Origin: Apostichopus japonicus
Taxonomy: Eukaryota > Echinodermata > Holothuroidea > Aspidochirotida > Stichopodidae
Length of the DNA stretch: 64,000 bases
NCBI RefSeq assembly: GCF_037975245.1
Contig: NC_092579.1
Location: 3,126,001 to 3,190,000, forward strand
Reading direction: 5' to 3'
Each line of letters begins with the position of its first letter. Within the stretch, counting starts at the first letter, position 1. The notes beneath the pieces are model-generated. The model saw only the letters and a list, made by a program, of their open reading frames with translations. It had not been told where the DNA came from and searched no databases. This document shows positions 43,201 to 54,762 of this stretch, one piece after another. The translations under genes were made by a program, and so were the position numbers.

Positions 43201-46200
43201 TAGACACCAAATTAAAATTGATCGATACTCTAAGGACCGTAACTGCTGGCAAGGTGAGCATACTCAGTAATCTAATAAAGTTAGATGATAAAAGAAACTT
43301 TGAGATGAATTTTTTGCATTAAATAACAACGTATCAACCCAAGTAACCATCTGCCTATGCAAACTGTATTTTGACTCGCCTTGTTAGTGATTAGTTATTT
43401 TACATGTTGACATGACAATCAAGGACAGTGTATTTTGAGGTCTGCTCAAAACGAGACATCCAAAAACATGCTCTTTTCAGATTGCGGATTTTCATGTTTT
43501 GCTGGGTTCAGATTATCTTGCATGGAATACGTTCGATGTTTTGTCAATCTATTCATAACTTGAAATTGTCTTGATGTTTGGGATTAACAGTCATTTTGTG
43601 GCGTTTTTTGATTAGACATCCGATATTTTTCACATTTTCTTCAGATTTATGTTGAAATTGAGAGAGCCCGACTGACCATGACACTTGCCAAGATCAAGGA
43701 GAACCAAGGAGAGGTTGCAGAGGCTGCCACCATCTTACAAGAACTACAGGTAGGAGAATTTTTAACGGCTGGTCTGATGTATGGATGAATTTATCAGGCT
43801 CAATCGATAATGTCATTGATTTAAATGTGGTTAATGTGGAATAAGTCCATGTTGTTTGTAGTCTATGTGGGATACATTACTTTCTTTGATCTTACACATT
43901 GAATCACTGACAAAATTTGTGACAAATATCTTGAAAATTAGTTAGATCCATTGCCTCATCAGGCTGGCAACTAACATAGACTGACCATCTGGTATCACTA
44001 CTACCCAATGGCGGGTTGTAACTACTTTGCCACAAAAAAAAAAGGTTTAATAACAAGAGAGGCAATGTAAGTAAGTGACTTTCAACAAAATGATGATAGG
44101 TGTTATATAGATGTTAATCAAGGCTTGTTTAGGAGGTTCATGTCAAACTTGAGGTTGTTTAGTATAATTGTTCAAAAATACACACAAAATGCTTCTCCTT
44201 TTGTAGAATTGAGTAGATATTCACACAACAGGTAGTCATAATAATTGCTGGGCAGTCATCCATGTATGAGGTGTTTAAGAAATACAAGGTCAATATTTAT
44301 TTGCATGTTTTTTTGTGTTTCAGGTGGAGACATTTGGCTCTATGGAAAGAAAAGAGAAAGTTGAATTCATTTTGGAACAGATGAGACTATGCTTAGCTAA
44401 GAAGGATTACATCCGAACCCAGATCATAAGCAAGAAGATTAGTCTCAAGTTCTTTGAGTCGACAGCAGAAGAAGTTCAGGTAAGGGAAAGATATATTTTG
44501 TCTTGTGATGTAAAAGCTTTGCATAAAAGTGGAGGTTTTGAATCAATGATAGGGCTAGTTAGTGTTAATATAAATTGAAGAGTCATTATGTTATGAGTGA
44601 AGGAAGGGTTTGGTGTTGATTCTTTGTCTTTAACAGCATTTGTGATTGGTTATAAAGTTTGGTGTTAATGCATTTTGGTTGCTGGAGTGGTAACCTTCAC
44701 TTTCTAAGTTAGATACTAGGTACTCCAATAGTTTTTCTTCCACGAATGCTGATTGAATTTTTCTGTTTGGTTTCACTACAGGCTCTTAAGCTTCGATTCT
44801 ATAAACTGATGATAGAAATTGACGAACATGAGGGGGCTTACCTTGACATTTGCAAGCACTACCGAGCAATCTTTGATACCCCCATCACCAAGGAGGATTC
44901 TAACAGCTGGAAAGAGGTCTGTTGGAACAGTTTATCAAAGTGTTACCTGGATTTCACTTTAAGATTATATCTAATACATTCGGTTTGAAAGAGAAACCAA
45001 GGACTTGCATATAAATTGCTTCAAGAATATAATTGAGTCTGAAATGTTAAAACAAAAATAAATTATAAATTATATGGAACTTGTACATTGATCTCCTGCT
45101 CTCAGCTTCATAGCTTGTTGAGATACAAAAAAATTGCATTTCATCAATTTTATCTTTCTGCATGATGTCATTGCACAAATTTGTGTTGTCATGCATGGAC
45201 TACACCAAAAACCGCTCTTATTTTCATTTAAAATAGAAATGATTATGTCACCTTGGGAGTAATTCAACTCTGAGACAGAATGATTTTATTTTGCAAAGGT
45301 ATGACCAAGTCCCTTCATCAAAACTAAATCTTGATTTCAGTTGAAGAGTGGTCTTATATCACATCAGTGAAAAATTGTGAAAAACAAAGAGATTTTTTTC
45401 TTGATGTGTCATCCATGTTTGACATAACAAATTATTTTGCAAGGTAGGAAAGTCAAATAAATGAGTAAACTGAAAAATATCTCAGAAATGGTGCAAGCCA
45501 TCAAGACAGGTGTTGGACTAATGTGCTCCTCATTACTTGCTCGATATTGTATATAACAATTGGGGACACAACTTATTTCATTTAAATATTAAAGAGGGTC
45601 AAGCCGTTCTTGAAACTTCAAGAACAGAGGAAGAATGCAATATCTCTCTTTTGGGTATCGAAACGTAGTTTTTTTTTTCTTTCACTAATGAGAATTATTT
45701 AATTATTGTTAGATTGAATTATTTGTTTCTTATTTGTTCTTTCAACAGGCTTTAAAGAACGCTGTTCTGTATCTCATCTTAGCTCCGTACGACAACGAGC
45801 AGTCGGATTTGATTCACCGTGTTAGCTTAGAGAAACAGCTTGAGGAGATACAGGTGTACAAGTGAGGACATGCTTAATTATTTGTCACAAGGCAATGCTA
45901 TTCTGTTGTTTGATTGGTTCAGCTGGATGACAAGGTGCAGTAAAAGGCTGTCAGGGGGGCAAGGGAAGGGGCTGTCAGGGGGCAAGGGAAGGGGCTTTCA
46001 GGGGGGCAAGGGAAGGGGCTGTCAGGGGGGCAAGGGAAGGGGCTGTCATGGGGGCAAGGGAAGGAGCTGTCAGGGGGCAAGGGAAGGGGCTGTCAGGGGG
46101 CAAAGGAAGGGGCTGTCTGGGGGGCAAGGGAAGGGGCTGTCTGGGGGGCAAGGGAAGGGTTTGAGGATGTATTATTCTGTATGGATTTGCCACAAAATGG

Positions 46201-48993
46201 ATTGCCATAGCAACCAATTATACAATTTGGGACTACTAGATAGACTTGTCTTCAACAACTCTTCAAATATAGATGTTTACTAAGGTTCCAGTTGTATCTT
46301 AGAGACTTGTTGTATCGCAAGAACATTCAAGGAATTGTCTGGTGGAAGATTTTGATACATTGTCCTCATAGTTCTTATTTTTCTCTTTCTGACCATGTGA
46401 AAATTGTCCCCTTTTTGACGTTTTCTTCTTGTAGGAAATCTGGTTTTCAAATTCACCAGTTTCTCACCAAAAGCACTGTTTGTTCGAACGCATCAATATA
46501 GTGAATGACACAATGCGGGCAAATAGGCAAAACGAGCGACTTGAAGTTAGCACTCCAATTTCCGCAGCAAAAACACTCACATGTACAGGCACAGGTGATT
46601 GCCTATTATATATCACGCACATTGCAAACGTAGGTATACAGCCTACCATGCCCAGCTGGTACGTACACAGCGTTGCCCATTATACACTCTCACACTCAAA
46701 TCACAGTTCATAAACCATTCCTTGAAATCGCTTTACAGTAAATGGAAGCTTGATAAGTGATTGGAACATCGAAAGTTGAAACTTGGCGGAATCGATGTCA
46801 GAGCAGAATGTAGTACCGAGAAGCTTAGGCTTTGCAGAACTGTCCGATTGTAAACATTAGAGTAGCCTACATGCAAACGTTCTTCGCATTGGAGCTGGAC
46901 AGTGCGATGTAAACAACAAAGAGTCTGCTGTTCAAACTAATCACGAAATTGCAGATGCACCAATTATATAACGTCTTGTCAATTCTGTTAAAACATATAT
47001 TTTATAAGAAATTACACCGAAAATAAAGGAAGAAATTAATCTATATTCAATCACATTTTTTGTTGTGATTACTGTAGGAACTGTTTTGAGCGTAGGTTAT
47101 GTCGCAATCTGGATTTGCGAAGATGACGTCATGTTCGCTACTGTTCAAAGTATATTTGAAATATCCATCGTAAACGTTTAAAAAGTACACAATTAAAAAA
47201 ATGTTTCTCTGTCAAGCAACATTAGCGTTCTCATACTTTAAAAACATGTTTGGAAAATTATTTATCGTTTCTTAAGGTAACTTTAATGGGCTACCAGACA
47301 ATTCTTTTAATGAATTTCTAATCACTATTATCTTAAAAATCTCATGTTATTTAAAATTTTGATTTCATGTTTTCTCTCATTGTGTTCCTCCTCTTGAAAC
47401 CTGTCAGTCGTGTTGGTTTACACTTATAGTCTTACGGGTGTATGCAATAATACATTTAAAGATATCACTCAAATCTATAATTTCCAGCTCACTGAAAATT
47501 GCAAATGATTTTTTCTTTATAAATTTTTCTTTTCTCTTTCTCAAGGGATCTCTTGAAGAATTTTACGACCGTAGAATTGATGAGATGGCAGCAAGTCTGT
47601 AACATTTATGAGAAAGAACTGAAGGAGGGGTCCGAGGGCAACCCAGTCACCGGAGTGTTCTCTGATTTGGAAAAGGGAAAGAAGCGATGGGTAGATCTTA
47701 GAAATAGAGTAGTAGAACATGTAAGTTTTTTGTAACTGTAGGAATCAAAAAACATTTTCAATGTCAATTTTGTTGAGTAACCTGACCAACTTGTACATGT
47801 ACGTATATTACAAAAAATTTGACACAAGTTAATTACTTTATACAATGTAATCTCCAGCCACATCTCAATAAGGCAATTATGGACAATTATGATGAGCTTG
47901 TTTTGATATGTTTACATTGTATTTGTCTGTCGCATGTTTTTGATTGTCTACTTTCAACATTTACTGCAAGAATGTGGGTCACAGTGCAAGATTTGTCAAC
48001 ATAGATGTGACTTTACTTGACAATATTTGTCAGCTTCCAAAGATAAGGAAAAAGCCGTCGTTTCTGAAAAGCAAGACTTCATTTTGAAATCTCCAAGAAG
48101 GGACTTGATGTAACACTACCATGATTACATGGTTTGCAGTCTCAGTGTAACCTTTTTACTAACAGGTAGTTAGGCCATACAAAAAGACCAACAATAGTTC
48201 ACATGTACCAAGTCACTTGTTTAACATGATACCCATTAGCCTGGCCCTTTTAACTTTGTTTCATATGAGAAAAAGTGACTTGTGTCACTTACTTCATCCA
48301 CTTACAGTGTCAGGAAAAAGTTGTGTAATTCCCCCCACCCCCATCCCCTCCCCCACCCAAACCCCAAAAATGTTCCTACAGTAGATGAGAATTTCTAGAG
48401 CCAATGTCAATGTTTTGATTTGTTACAGAATATTCGAGTAATGGCCAAGTATTACAACAGGATCAGCATGAAGAGGATGGCTGAACTCCTGGAACTCTCT
48501 GAAAGTGTAAGTTTTCTGTTATATTTCCTCGTTCAAACCCACCATGCAGGAGATCTCACCGATTGTACCATGAAGTTTAATGTCATAGGAATGGCCGGTT
48601 TATCTTGCTGTGTTTCTTGAGATGACAAAGTTACAAAGAAAAAGTCAAAGATTAAAGGGTTAGAAAGGCTGGAATATTTTTAATTAAGTATGGATGGAGA
48701 AATAAATCTGTAAATAATTTTGATTTGGTCTTAATAACAAGAGATTTAGCGTGAAAAGTCCTTTAACTTGTTCTCTGCAGGAAGCTGAAGAGTTTCTTTC
48801 AACCTTGGTAGTCAAGAAGACGGTGTTTGCAAAGGTGGACCGTCTAGCCGGTATCATCGACTTCACAGCCCACAGAGATCCCAACGAGGTCCTTAATGCT
48901 TGGTCCAACAATCTGAATGAACTCATGCAGCTTGTGAATAAAACCACACACCTAATCAACAAGGAAGAAATGCTGCACCAATTCACCAATTAG
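40148..48993 (+). CDS. PSMD12: 26S proteasome non-ATPase regulatory subunit 12 (Rpn5), complete
   Basis: Eleven exons: 40148-40246, 42037-42096, 42374-42502, 43146-43253, 43645-43749, 44324-44479, 44782-44916, 45749-45861, 47546-47720, 48429-48506 and 48781-48993. They join in frame to 456 codons plus TAG, the same length as the human protein as I recall it. Diagnostic stretches are '[16 protein letters not shown]', '[20 protein letters not shown]', '[12 protein letters not shown]', '[16 protein letters not shown]' and '[16 protein letters not shown]'. Rpn5 is a lid subunit of the 19S regulatory particle: an N-terminal helical-repeat solenoid (roughly residues 30-240) and a C-terminal PCI/winged-helix domain (roughly 245-425) that docks other lid subunits. 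The only phase-2 intron is the one after exon 8. Regulation is not visible in the sequence. A decayed partial duplicate lies at 63070-64000. Confidence 0.97.
40763..41528. mobile_element. Uncharacterised 766-bp inverted-repeat element in PSMD12 intron 1
   Basis: Perfect 20-bp terminal inverted repeats AATTATAGAATACAGGGCCA (40763-40782 and the reverse complement at 41509-41528). A second perfect inverted pair of 21 bp lies inside (40799-40819 and 41471-41491) around the palindrome GCATCCGGATGC. The middle holds three tandem 135-bp units (40860-41260) with CGCATCC-rich boxes. The period is a multiple of three and produces a spurious 181-codon minus-strand frame. No clear target duplication beyond a possible 'AC'. 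Confidence 0.85.
42037..42096 (+). CDS. PSMD12: PSMD12 exon 2 (residues 34-53)
   Basis: Sixty bases between TTGCCAG and ATG|GTAAGT, encoding '[20 protein letters not shown]'. Confidence 0.95.
42374..42502 (+). CDS. PSMD12: PSMD12 exon 3 (residues 54-96)
   Basis: AACAG|GCT to CAG|GTATGA; includes '[20 protein letters not shown]', a core helical-repeat segment. Confidence 0.96.
43146..43253 (+). CDS. PSMD12: PSMD12 exon 4 (residues 97-132)
   Basis: TGCAG|GCT to AAG|GTGAGC; includes '[16 protein letters not shown]'. Confidence 0.96.
43645..43749 (+). CDS. PSMD12: PSMD12 exon 5 (residues 133-167)
   Basis: CTTCAG|ATT to CAG|GTAGGA; includes '[20 protein letters not shown]'. Confidence 0.96.
44324..44479 (+). 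CDS. PSMD12: PSMD12 exon 6 (residues 168-219)
   Basis: TTTCAG|GTG to CAG|GTAAGG; the most conserved stretch, '[20 protein letters not shown]'. Confidence 0.97.
44782..44916 (+). CDS. PSMD12: PSMD12 exon 7 (residues 220-264)
   Basis: CTACAG|GCT to GAG|GTCTGT. The donor is weaker than the others, but frame and homology fix it. Includes '[13 protein letters not shown]', just before the PCI domain. Confidence 0.93.
45749..45861 (+). CDS. PSMD12: PSMD12 exon 8 (residues 265-302, last codon split)
   Basis: AACAG|GCT to AA|GTGAGG, leaving two bases of a Lys codon that exon 9 completes. Encodes '[18 protein letters not shown]', the start of the PCI domain. Confidence 0.95.
45943..46160 (+). repeat. 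G-rich minisatellite in PSMD12 intron 8, 21-24-bp unit, about ten copies
   Basis: Units read 'GGGGCAAGGGAAGGGGCTGT' followed by CAG, CATG or CTGG. Each unit has three to four G runs, so the transcript and non-template strand could fold into G-quadruplexes. Open frames on both strands here are repeat artefacts. Confidence 0.93.
47546..47720 (+). CDS. PSMD12: PSMD12 exon 9 (residues 302-360)
   Basis: TCAAG|G to CAT|GTAAGT; includes '[16 protein letters not shown]' and '[14 protein letters not shown]'. A broken duplicate is at 63254-63412. Confidence 0.95.
48429..48506 (+). CDS. PSMD12: PSMD12 exon 10 (residues 361-386)
   Basis: TTACAG|AAT to AGT|GTAAGT; '[20 protein letters not shown]', part of the PCI winged helix. 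A truncated duplicate begins at 63890. Confidence 0.95.
48781..48993 (+). CDS. PSMD12: PSMD12 exon 11 (residues 387-456) with stop
   Basis: CTGCAG|GAA to TAG; includes '[17 protein letters not shown]' and the C-terminal helix '[17 protein letters not shown]', which in the family joins the lid helical bundle. Confidence 0.96.
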   Translation, partial: EAEEFLSTLVVKKTVFAKVDRLAGIIDFTAHRDPNEVLNAWSNNLNELMQLVNKTTHLINKEEMLHQFTN

Positions 48994-51190
48994 AGGCATA
49001 GACAACGAACGATGCGTTCACCTCTAGGTATCAACAAAGGTTAGCTGTACCATGGATTTAACATGTCATTGAAAGAGACCAAGGCATCTGCCTCCGTGTA
49101 AAATATGCTCTTGAACTTTGCGCATTCAACAGCTGAGGAACTACTTTCAATCCTCATAAAAATCAATGGGGTGACTCTGCTTGGTCAATCAATAAGGACT
49201 TTAACCCTTATTATTCAAGGATGATATTTTCTTCTGAAAATTTCAATATTCAAGTAAAAGAAATAGTTTGTGAAGCATATTCTCGACATGATTTCAAGAT
49301 GGTAATGTTTTCAAAATAAGATTTCCATGTAGTTGTTTGGTTATCATGCTATGATGTAAAGGCATGCATACATAAATTTCAAATATTATGTAGGGGCATT
49401 TACTGAGGCATTTTCAGTATATAGAGAAGGCACCCTCTGCTTAAGTTTCAAATATTTAAAAAGGGCCAACTGCACCTGCAAGGCTTCTGTGTTCATTGGT
49501 CGCGATCATGAATCTATGACCTTTTACTGTCCATTTGCGTACAAAGTTTGCTGCATGTTACATGGACTGTAAAAATCCCTTTGATTTTAGCAATCAATAG
49601 TTCTTGTGCAGGTTTTATATGCAAACTCACAGCTAACCTTTCAACTTGCTGAATTACCTTGTAAAGTACCAGGATTTCATTCGTTTTGTATTTCTGTTGT
49701 AGACTTTTCCTTGATCTATGGGAACTTTGATATTCAGAAAAAGATAGCAAAAAAATTCAAATCTCTGTTGTCACTTGCTGGAATTGCTTTTAATGTCTCT
49801 GCTCAGATGACCTTTCTGTGCAACTGGCAAGGGCATTTTCACGACGACTGTCTTTGTAAGGAGGAAGAGCGTCATAAAAGCCCTGACATTGTGTATGTGT
49901 GCTGACCAATCTGGAAGCAGCAAATCAGTTTCAACTTTTTTAAAAAGTCGAGACCGAATTTTGTTTGGTTTTGTTTGTTTAAAAATATTACATGACTCCC
50001 TCTCACTTGTACTCAGGTAAATCAAACTTGCACTATTTCTTTTCATAATGTGACTGGAAAGCCATAATCTGCACATTAGTATAATGTGCCCCACAGATTT
50101 AGAAGATCACCATAACATGCTTTAATTCATTTCAGAATTTTAATAATGACTATTCCAACTTAAAAGTGATGTTTTTCAAATCCGTATCATTTTCATCCTT
50201 TGGGGATGTAAATGTAAATTGATAACTTAAAAACATCTTTGTTTTTGTCAGATTAAACATTTGTATAATGTCCATGCCAGTCTGTTTTCCTTCTTTTGCT
50301 CCCGTTTTTCTTTTTGTAACATGAATAGAGTAACTTTTCAAATGTCAATGTGGGAAGGGGAGGGGGACTGAGGCTGGATAAAGATCACCCCCTTCACCCC
50401 TTACATTAGTGACTGTTATCCACAATTTATGGAATCATCCATTCCCAGCTGTATAGGTGTGCCAGAATGAGACCACAACTTGTTCAGGAACCAGTGCCAG
50501 ATAAACTCTCCTCAGGGCCTTAAGGCAATGAATGTAAACTCTTTCTCACCGCCCCACCCCCCTCCACCCCCTCAGCCTCCACAACCCAGGTTTGCAGGTA
50601 CAACCTGAAAATATAAAGTTGGTATTCCTTGCTTGGAAATATTCATAATGGCCACCATCTGCTGATGGGATAATCCAGCACCGGCATGACTAGTGGAGTT
50701 ACAGGCTGTCAGGGAATTAGTCAACAAGTGTGCAGTACATCAGAAGAATTGGCCAGAGAATTGAGAATTGGCCAGAAAATTGACCTAATACAGAAAGCTG
50801 GTTAGGTCATAATTACATGTCTCTATGGACATTCCTTTAATATGATTAAATTTATATTTTGATTGGAAGTCTCTACTATTGAAAACATAAAAATTACAAA
50901 TCCATGCAAAATAAAGTATCCAAACATTATTTATTCATTTTCCTTCCTATACTGTAGCAGGGAGAAAAAACATTGAAATTAAGAATGTAACATGACAATT
51001 TATATGATTAGTTAATGTTGAAATATCATAGTAGTAACATAAAGAAAAATTAGAAACTACAAAAGTCAGTGAGTGAAAGAGTGTCTTAGGTAAAGATAAA
51101 TAGAGCTTTGATAAAAATTTGTTCCATTCATAACCATATTCTTATCTGCCATTTGTAAATAAGTTATGGTTCCTTTTCTGGCTTTGAATA
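48994..51190. other. PSMD12 3' UTR and intergenic sequence
   Basis: No other gene is recognised. An AATAAA at 50910-50915 could end a long 3' UTR, but nearer, weaker signals cannot be ruled out. G- and C-rich stretches occur at 50350-50400 and 50550-50590. Confidence 0.4.
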
Positions 51191-51191
51191 A

Positions 51192-51357
51192 GGGGTTAAT
51201 CAACGGTCTAGCGTGCGTTACTCACAGGATTAATTCACGATCGGGGGATAATGCAAGCGATGCACGAGGGCGGAGCCCGAGTGCATCCAGCGATAGCATT
51301 AACACCCGGAGTGCATTAATCATGTGAGTAACGCACGCTAGACCGTTGATTAACCCC
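51192..51357. mobile_element. Long palindromic hairpin (MITE-like), 166 bp
   Basis: The arms 51192-51234 and 51315-51357 are reverse complements at 42 of 43 bases, beginning GGGGTTAATCAACGGTC. The 80-base centre holds a further imperfect palindrome around 'GAGGGCGGAGCCCGAG'. TTAA occurs symmetrically in both arms. No flanking duplication was established. Confidence 0.85.
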
Positions 51358-51461
51358 GTTCATTCATACACTACCATTTGTGTGGGGGAAAAATCATAAA
51401 ACAAAACATTTTTGGTTACATATAACCAAAGATTTATTAAAGTGATGCCCCGTAATTTTAC

Positions 51462-51492
51462 CGTGCGTTACTCACAGGATTAACCACGGTCA
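51462..51492. repeat. Fragment related to the 51.2-kb hairpin
   Basis: 'GTGCGTTACTCACAGGATTA' is identical to part of the hairpin arm. Here it is bounded by ACCGTG and CACGGT, a short inverted pair of its own. Confidence 0.7.
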
Positions 51493-54400
51493 GCTGACCT
51501 GAATGGACCAATAGGATTTAGGAATCTTTACTAAGTATGAATGAACACAAAATAGCAAATTGTTGTGACATGCGATATGTTCAGTTATGAAGAATATTAA
51601 AAATAATAATCAGCCTCTAGAATTAACAGTGGTATAAGTAAAAGCAAAATGCTTAAAAGCTGCCTTTTGTGTTAAGTTTTGTCACAATTGATCTATAAAG
51701 GTACTTTGAAACATTGTTATGGTTTTATATGTGGTAACTTTGTGTGTCCCCCAACTTTGTATTATTTACTGTCTTAACTGACGTCCTTTTAAAGAACCTT
51801 CTTTTCTTTTAGCTTCGCAGAGTAACCGTATAACCATTCTACTTTAGTCAACTATTAAACATACCATTATGCAATTAAACAAAAAGTTTGAAAATGAGAC
51901 AAGTTTAAAATGCTACATCACCATTCAATTTGTATCGCAAATTTTCCAGATTAGGCTAGATTGTTAATAATGTGCAGATGAATCTCTCAGCTCGAGAAAC
52001 TAAGAGTATCTAATTGTATACATACCATGATGGGGTCGCCATGGTACCCAGGTTTAACCTAAACAAATTTACAGAGCTCATATGCCTGCATATTCAATCT
52101 GTCTCATCACAGAGGATATAAAACTGGTGGCTTTTGGCATAATATGGTTCTTTGACTCAGCCTGCTCTGTCATATAAACTCCTTGTGTCCTCTACTCTAT
52201 ATATTTTATAATCTGAAGTAAAAACATTTTAATTTTAAAAATATTGTAAAAGTTTGTGCAGTACAAAAGTGCATGATGAGATCAATATTGGTTTAAAATT
52301 GGTACTGTACCTAAACATAACAATTATCAAATACTGAGGCCTATTACATACAGTAAGGGACTACCAATTTAAGAACGGCTTTACTTTTAACTAATTTTGA
52401 TACAACAATCTAGTCTAGGTACATATAATTACCATCACCAATTAATTGGGTTAACTTTTCCCTGATTTCAAACCTGGCACAAACAATTAATTTGAAAGAC
52501 ATTTGAAAGATGACATATCTTTTAATTTGAAAGATGGCACATGTGCACTATAGTAACAAAACAAGTACTCAAATGGGTGTTATGTTCAGGTGATTAGTAT
52601 CATTTATATCAACTGGGCAGAGCATCCAGGTCCATCATATAACCATATCACCTGTATGAACTCTTCCAAATCTAGGTCAGATACTGATCAGTTCAGAAAT
52701 GTGACCTGTGTGTAGGAGAGGGAAGGGTGGGGCACATTTTCAATAGTACTGTGCACTTCCTTTAAAGTATATATGGGGTGGCAGGGGGTCCAAAGGAACA
52801 GAAGGGATAATACATATTCCTTCAAATCATGTTCCCTGTAATTTCATCACTGACTAGAAAAGAGATTAGTGAAAAGCCTCTCACTAAATGATGCTCTCAG
52901 CAACCAATGCAGTTATAGCACATGTCATCAAACTATTCTGTGACTTAGGTACCAACTTCAAAATCAAAGGATTCTTAAGCTTAGCATGCTTATGCAGAGA
53001 TATATATATTTTTCTTGGGTGGTGATAGGGTGAGGTGGGGGGGGGGGGTGGGGTGGGGTACAGATGTAAAGTTGTAAACCTTTATTTTTGGCACTTTTGG
53101 CATCCCATGGAGTGCAGAGCCATCTTGTGAAGATGCCATCTTTTTTTTTAGTAAAGAGTTCACATGAATAAGGAAGCTTTAAAAAGTAAGACCAATTTGC
53201 ATGGTAGCAGAGCTTAATTCCGTCTCAGAGTACCAACAGCAACGGTACTACTGGCCAGGAAGATCGAAATATACCTAGATCTGGGTATCATACTGCTAAA
53301 CCTGCCACAGATGGATATTCACAGGACAGTATTCCTCGTACAAATCTCTTAAATCGATATGGAAAAAACAAAATGTGCCATCTGCCAATCTATCTGTTAT
53401 TACTCAGCCAAAAAAGATGACAACAATAAAAATAACATTCTTATGCCTGGAGCCTTTGGGGCTGCGGTTATTGACACTGTATGTACCAAGACGGTCTGCA
53501 GTAGAAACTATTATAACAATTACAACATCTCTTGCTTTTAAGGAAAGTATCACTATAGCGGGCCGATACCATCCTTGAACTTAACAAGGACAAGCCTTTG
53601 ATTTTAGGAAAACCGGTAACCTTAGACTTCACATCCAGCAGTTATTACTGTGTGAGTTTACGAAACAATAACTTGTGCAAGAAAGATTTGTCTAATCATG
53701 CGCTGCTTGCAAACAGCAACGATCCAATTGAATTACTGGAGGTTGTTAACCCAAAAATGTGCTAATAACCCTTGTTTATCCTTAAAAAATAGTTTGAGTT
53801 TAGCACTAGTTGCATATTAAACATCAGACCTCAGGCACATCAGCTGATTCCAGATAAATTTCGCTAGAATAAAATTCTACCATAAAATTTGCATATAGTT
53901 TAACATATTGCATAAATATATACATATAAAAGAATTATTATCAGGAACACATATACTCACCTTTTAAAATGTAATGCCTTTATATAAATTTATACTTCCA
54001 TGAACATAAAACAGTCCAAAAATGAATAAAAAAGTATATATGTTAATAAAAATAACAAGAGCAGGAATACTTTAAAAAAATATTAAGACCATTAAAAAAC
54101 TTGGGAAGAGTTTTATAGCTTCAGGGGTTCAATCAAGAGAGTTCAATGCTAATCATTGTCTTCAATGGCATCAAATTGATACGAAAACCACCAGAATTGC
54201 ACCATTTTCAAAAATCCATCAAACAAAGTTTCATACCTTCTAAAAGAAATATGAGAATAAGCATAAATTTTTCAAATGGTCTGTGCATTTTACAGCAACT
54301 ATGAAAATCATTTTCCTGCCTGCGAGTTCTTATTGCATCTCAGAACCTCAGAATAAACTGGCTTTCTGAAAAATAAGCTTTTTGAAAGCCATAAGCATCC

Positions 54401-54653
54401 TAAAGTTGAAGGTTGTACAAGTAATAGTTTTAATTATTAGGCGTGAAAAGTAGCTATGATTGAGATTATTGAGTTAGTATATCAAAAGGCTATAATCTAT
54501 ACATCGTTTGCACATTTTATCAATTTAAACTAATAAGAATGGATACAATTGCAGTCAATTAAATAAAGGTTTATATGCTAAATGGAACACTGAAGGATAC
54601 AGAATATATATACACATAGGGTAAAAGTGTACAATGGAACAATGAAACGCACT
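51493..54653. other. Intergenic, no gene recognised
   Basis: AT-rich DNA between convergent PSMD12 and the LITAF-like gene. A G-rich run lies at 53024-53058. Overlapping open frames at 53359-53578 show no domain that I recognise. Confidence 0.4.
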
Positions 54654-54762
54654 TTACAACCTCTTGAAGAATCCCAGCTGGTAGGAGCAGACTGGACAAG
54701 TGTGTCGCACATCCTTCAACTCTTTGATGCAGAGTGGTATCAGACAACACCCACACCATAGC
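54654..54762 (-). CDS. LITAF-like coding exon 3 (residues 160-194), second CxxC
   Basis: TGACAG|G completes Gln159, then 35 codons to TAA. Encodes '[16 protein letters not shown]' and '[16 protein letters not shown]', the most conserved half of the domain. Confidence 0.95.

Noticed and set aside
45840-46283. 147-codon Gly-rich frame downstream of PSMD12 exon 8
   Set aside because: It reads through the exon 8 tail in another frame and the G-rich minisatellite; PSMD12 frame and homology place this in intron 8.
53220-53580. Overlapping open frames that might be a transposon or gene remnant
   Set aside because: Three short frames overlap without consistent codon pattern, and no conserved motif could be recognised on either strand.
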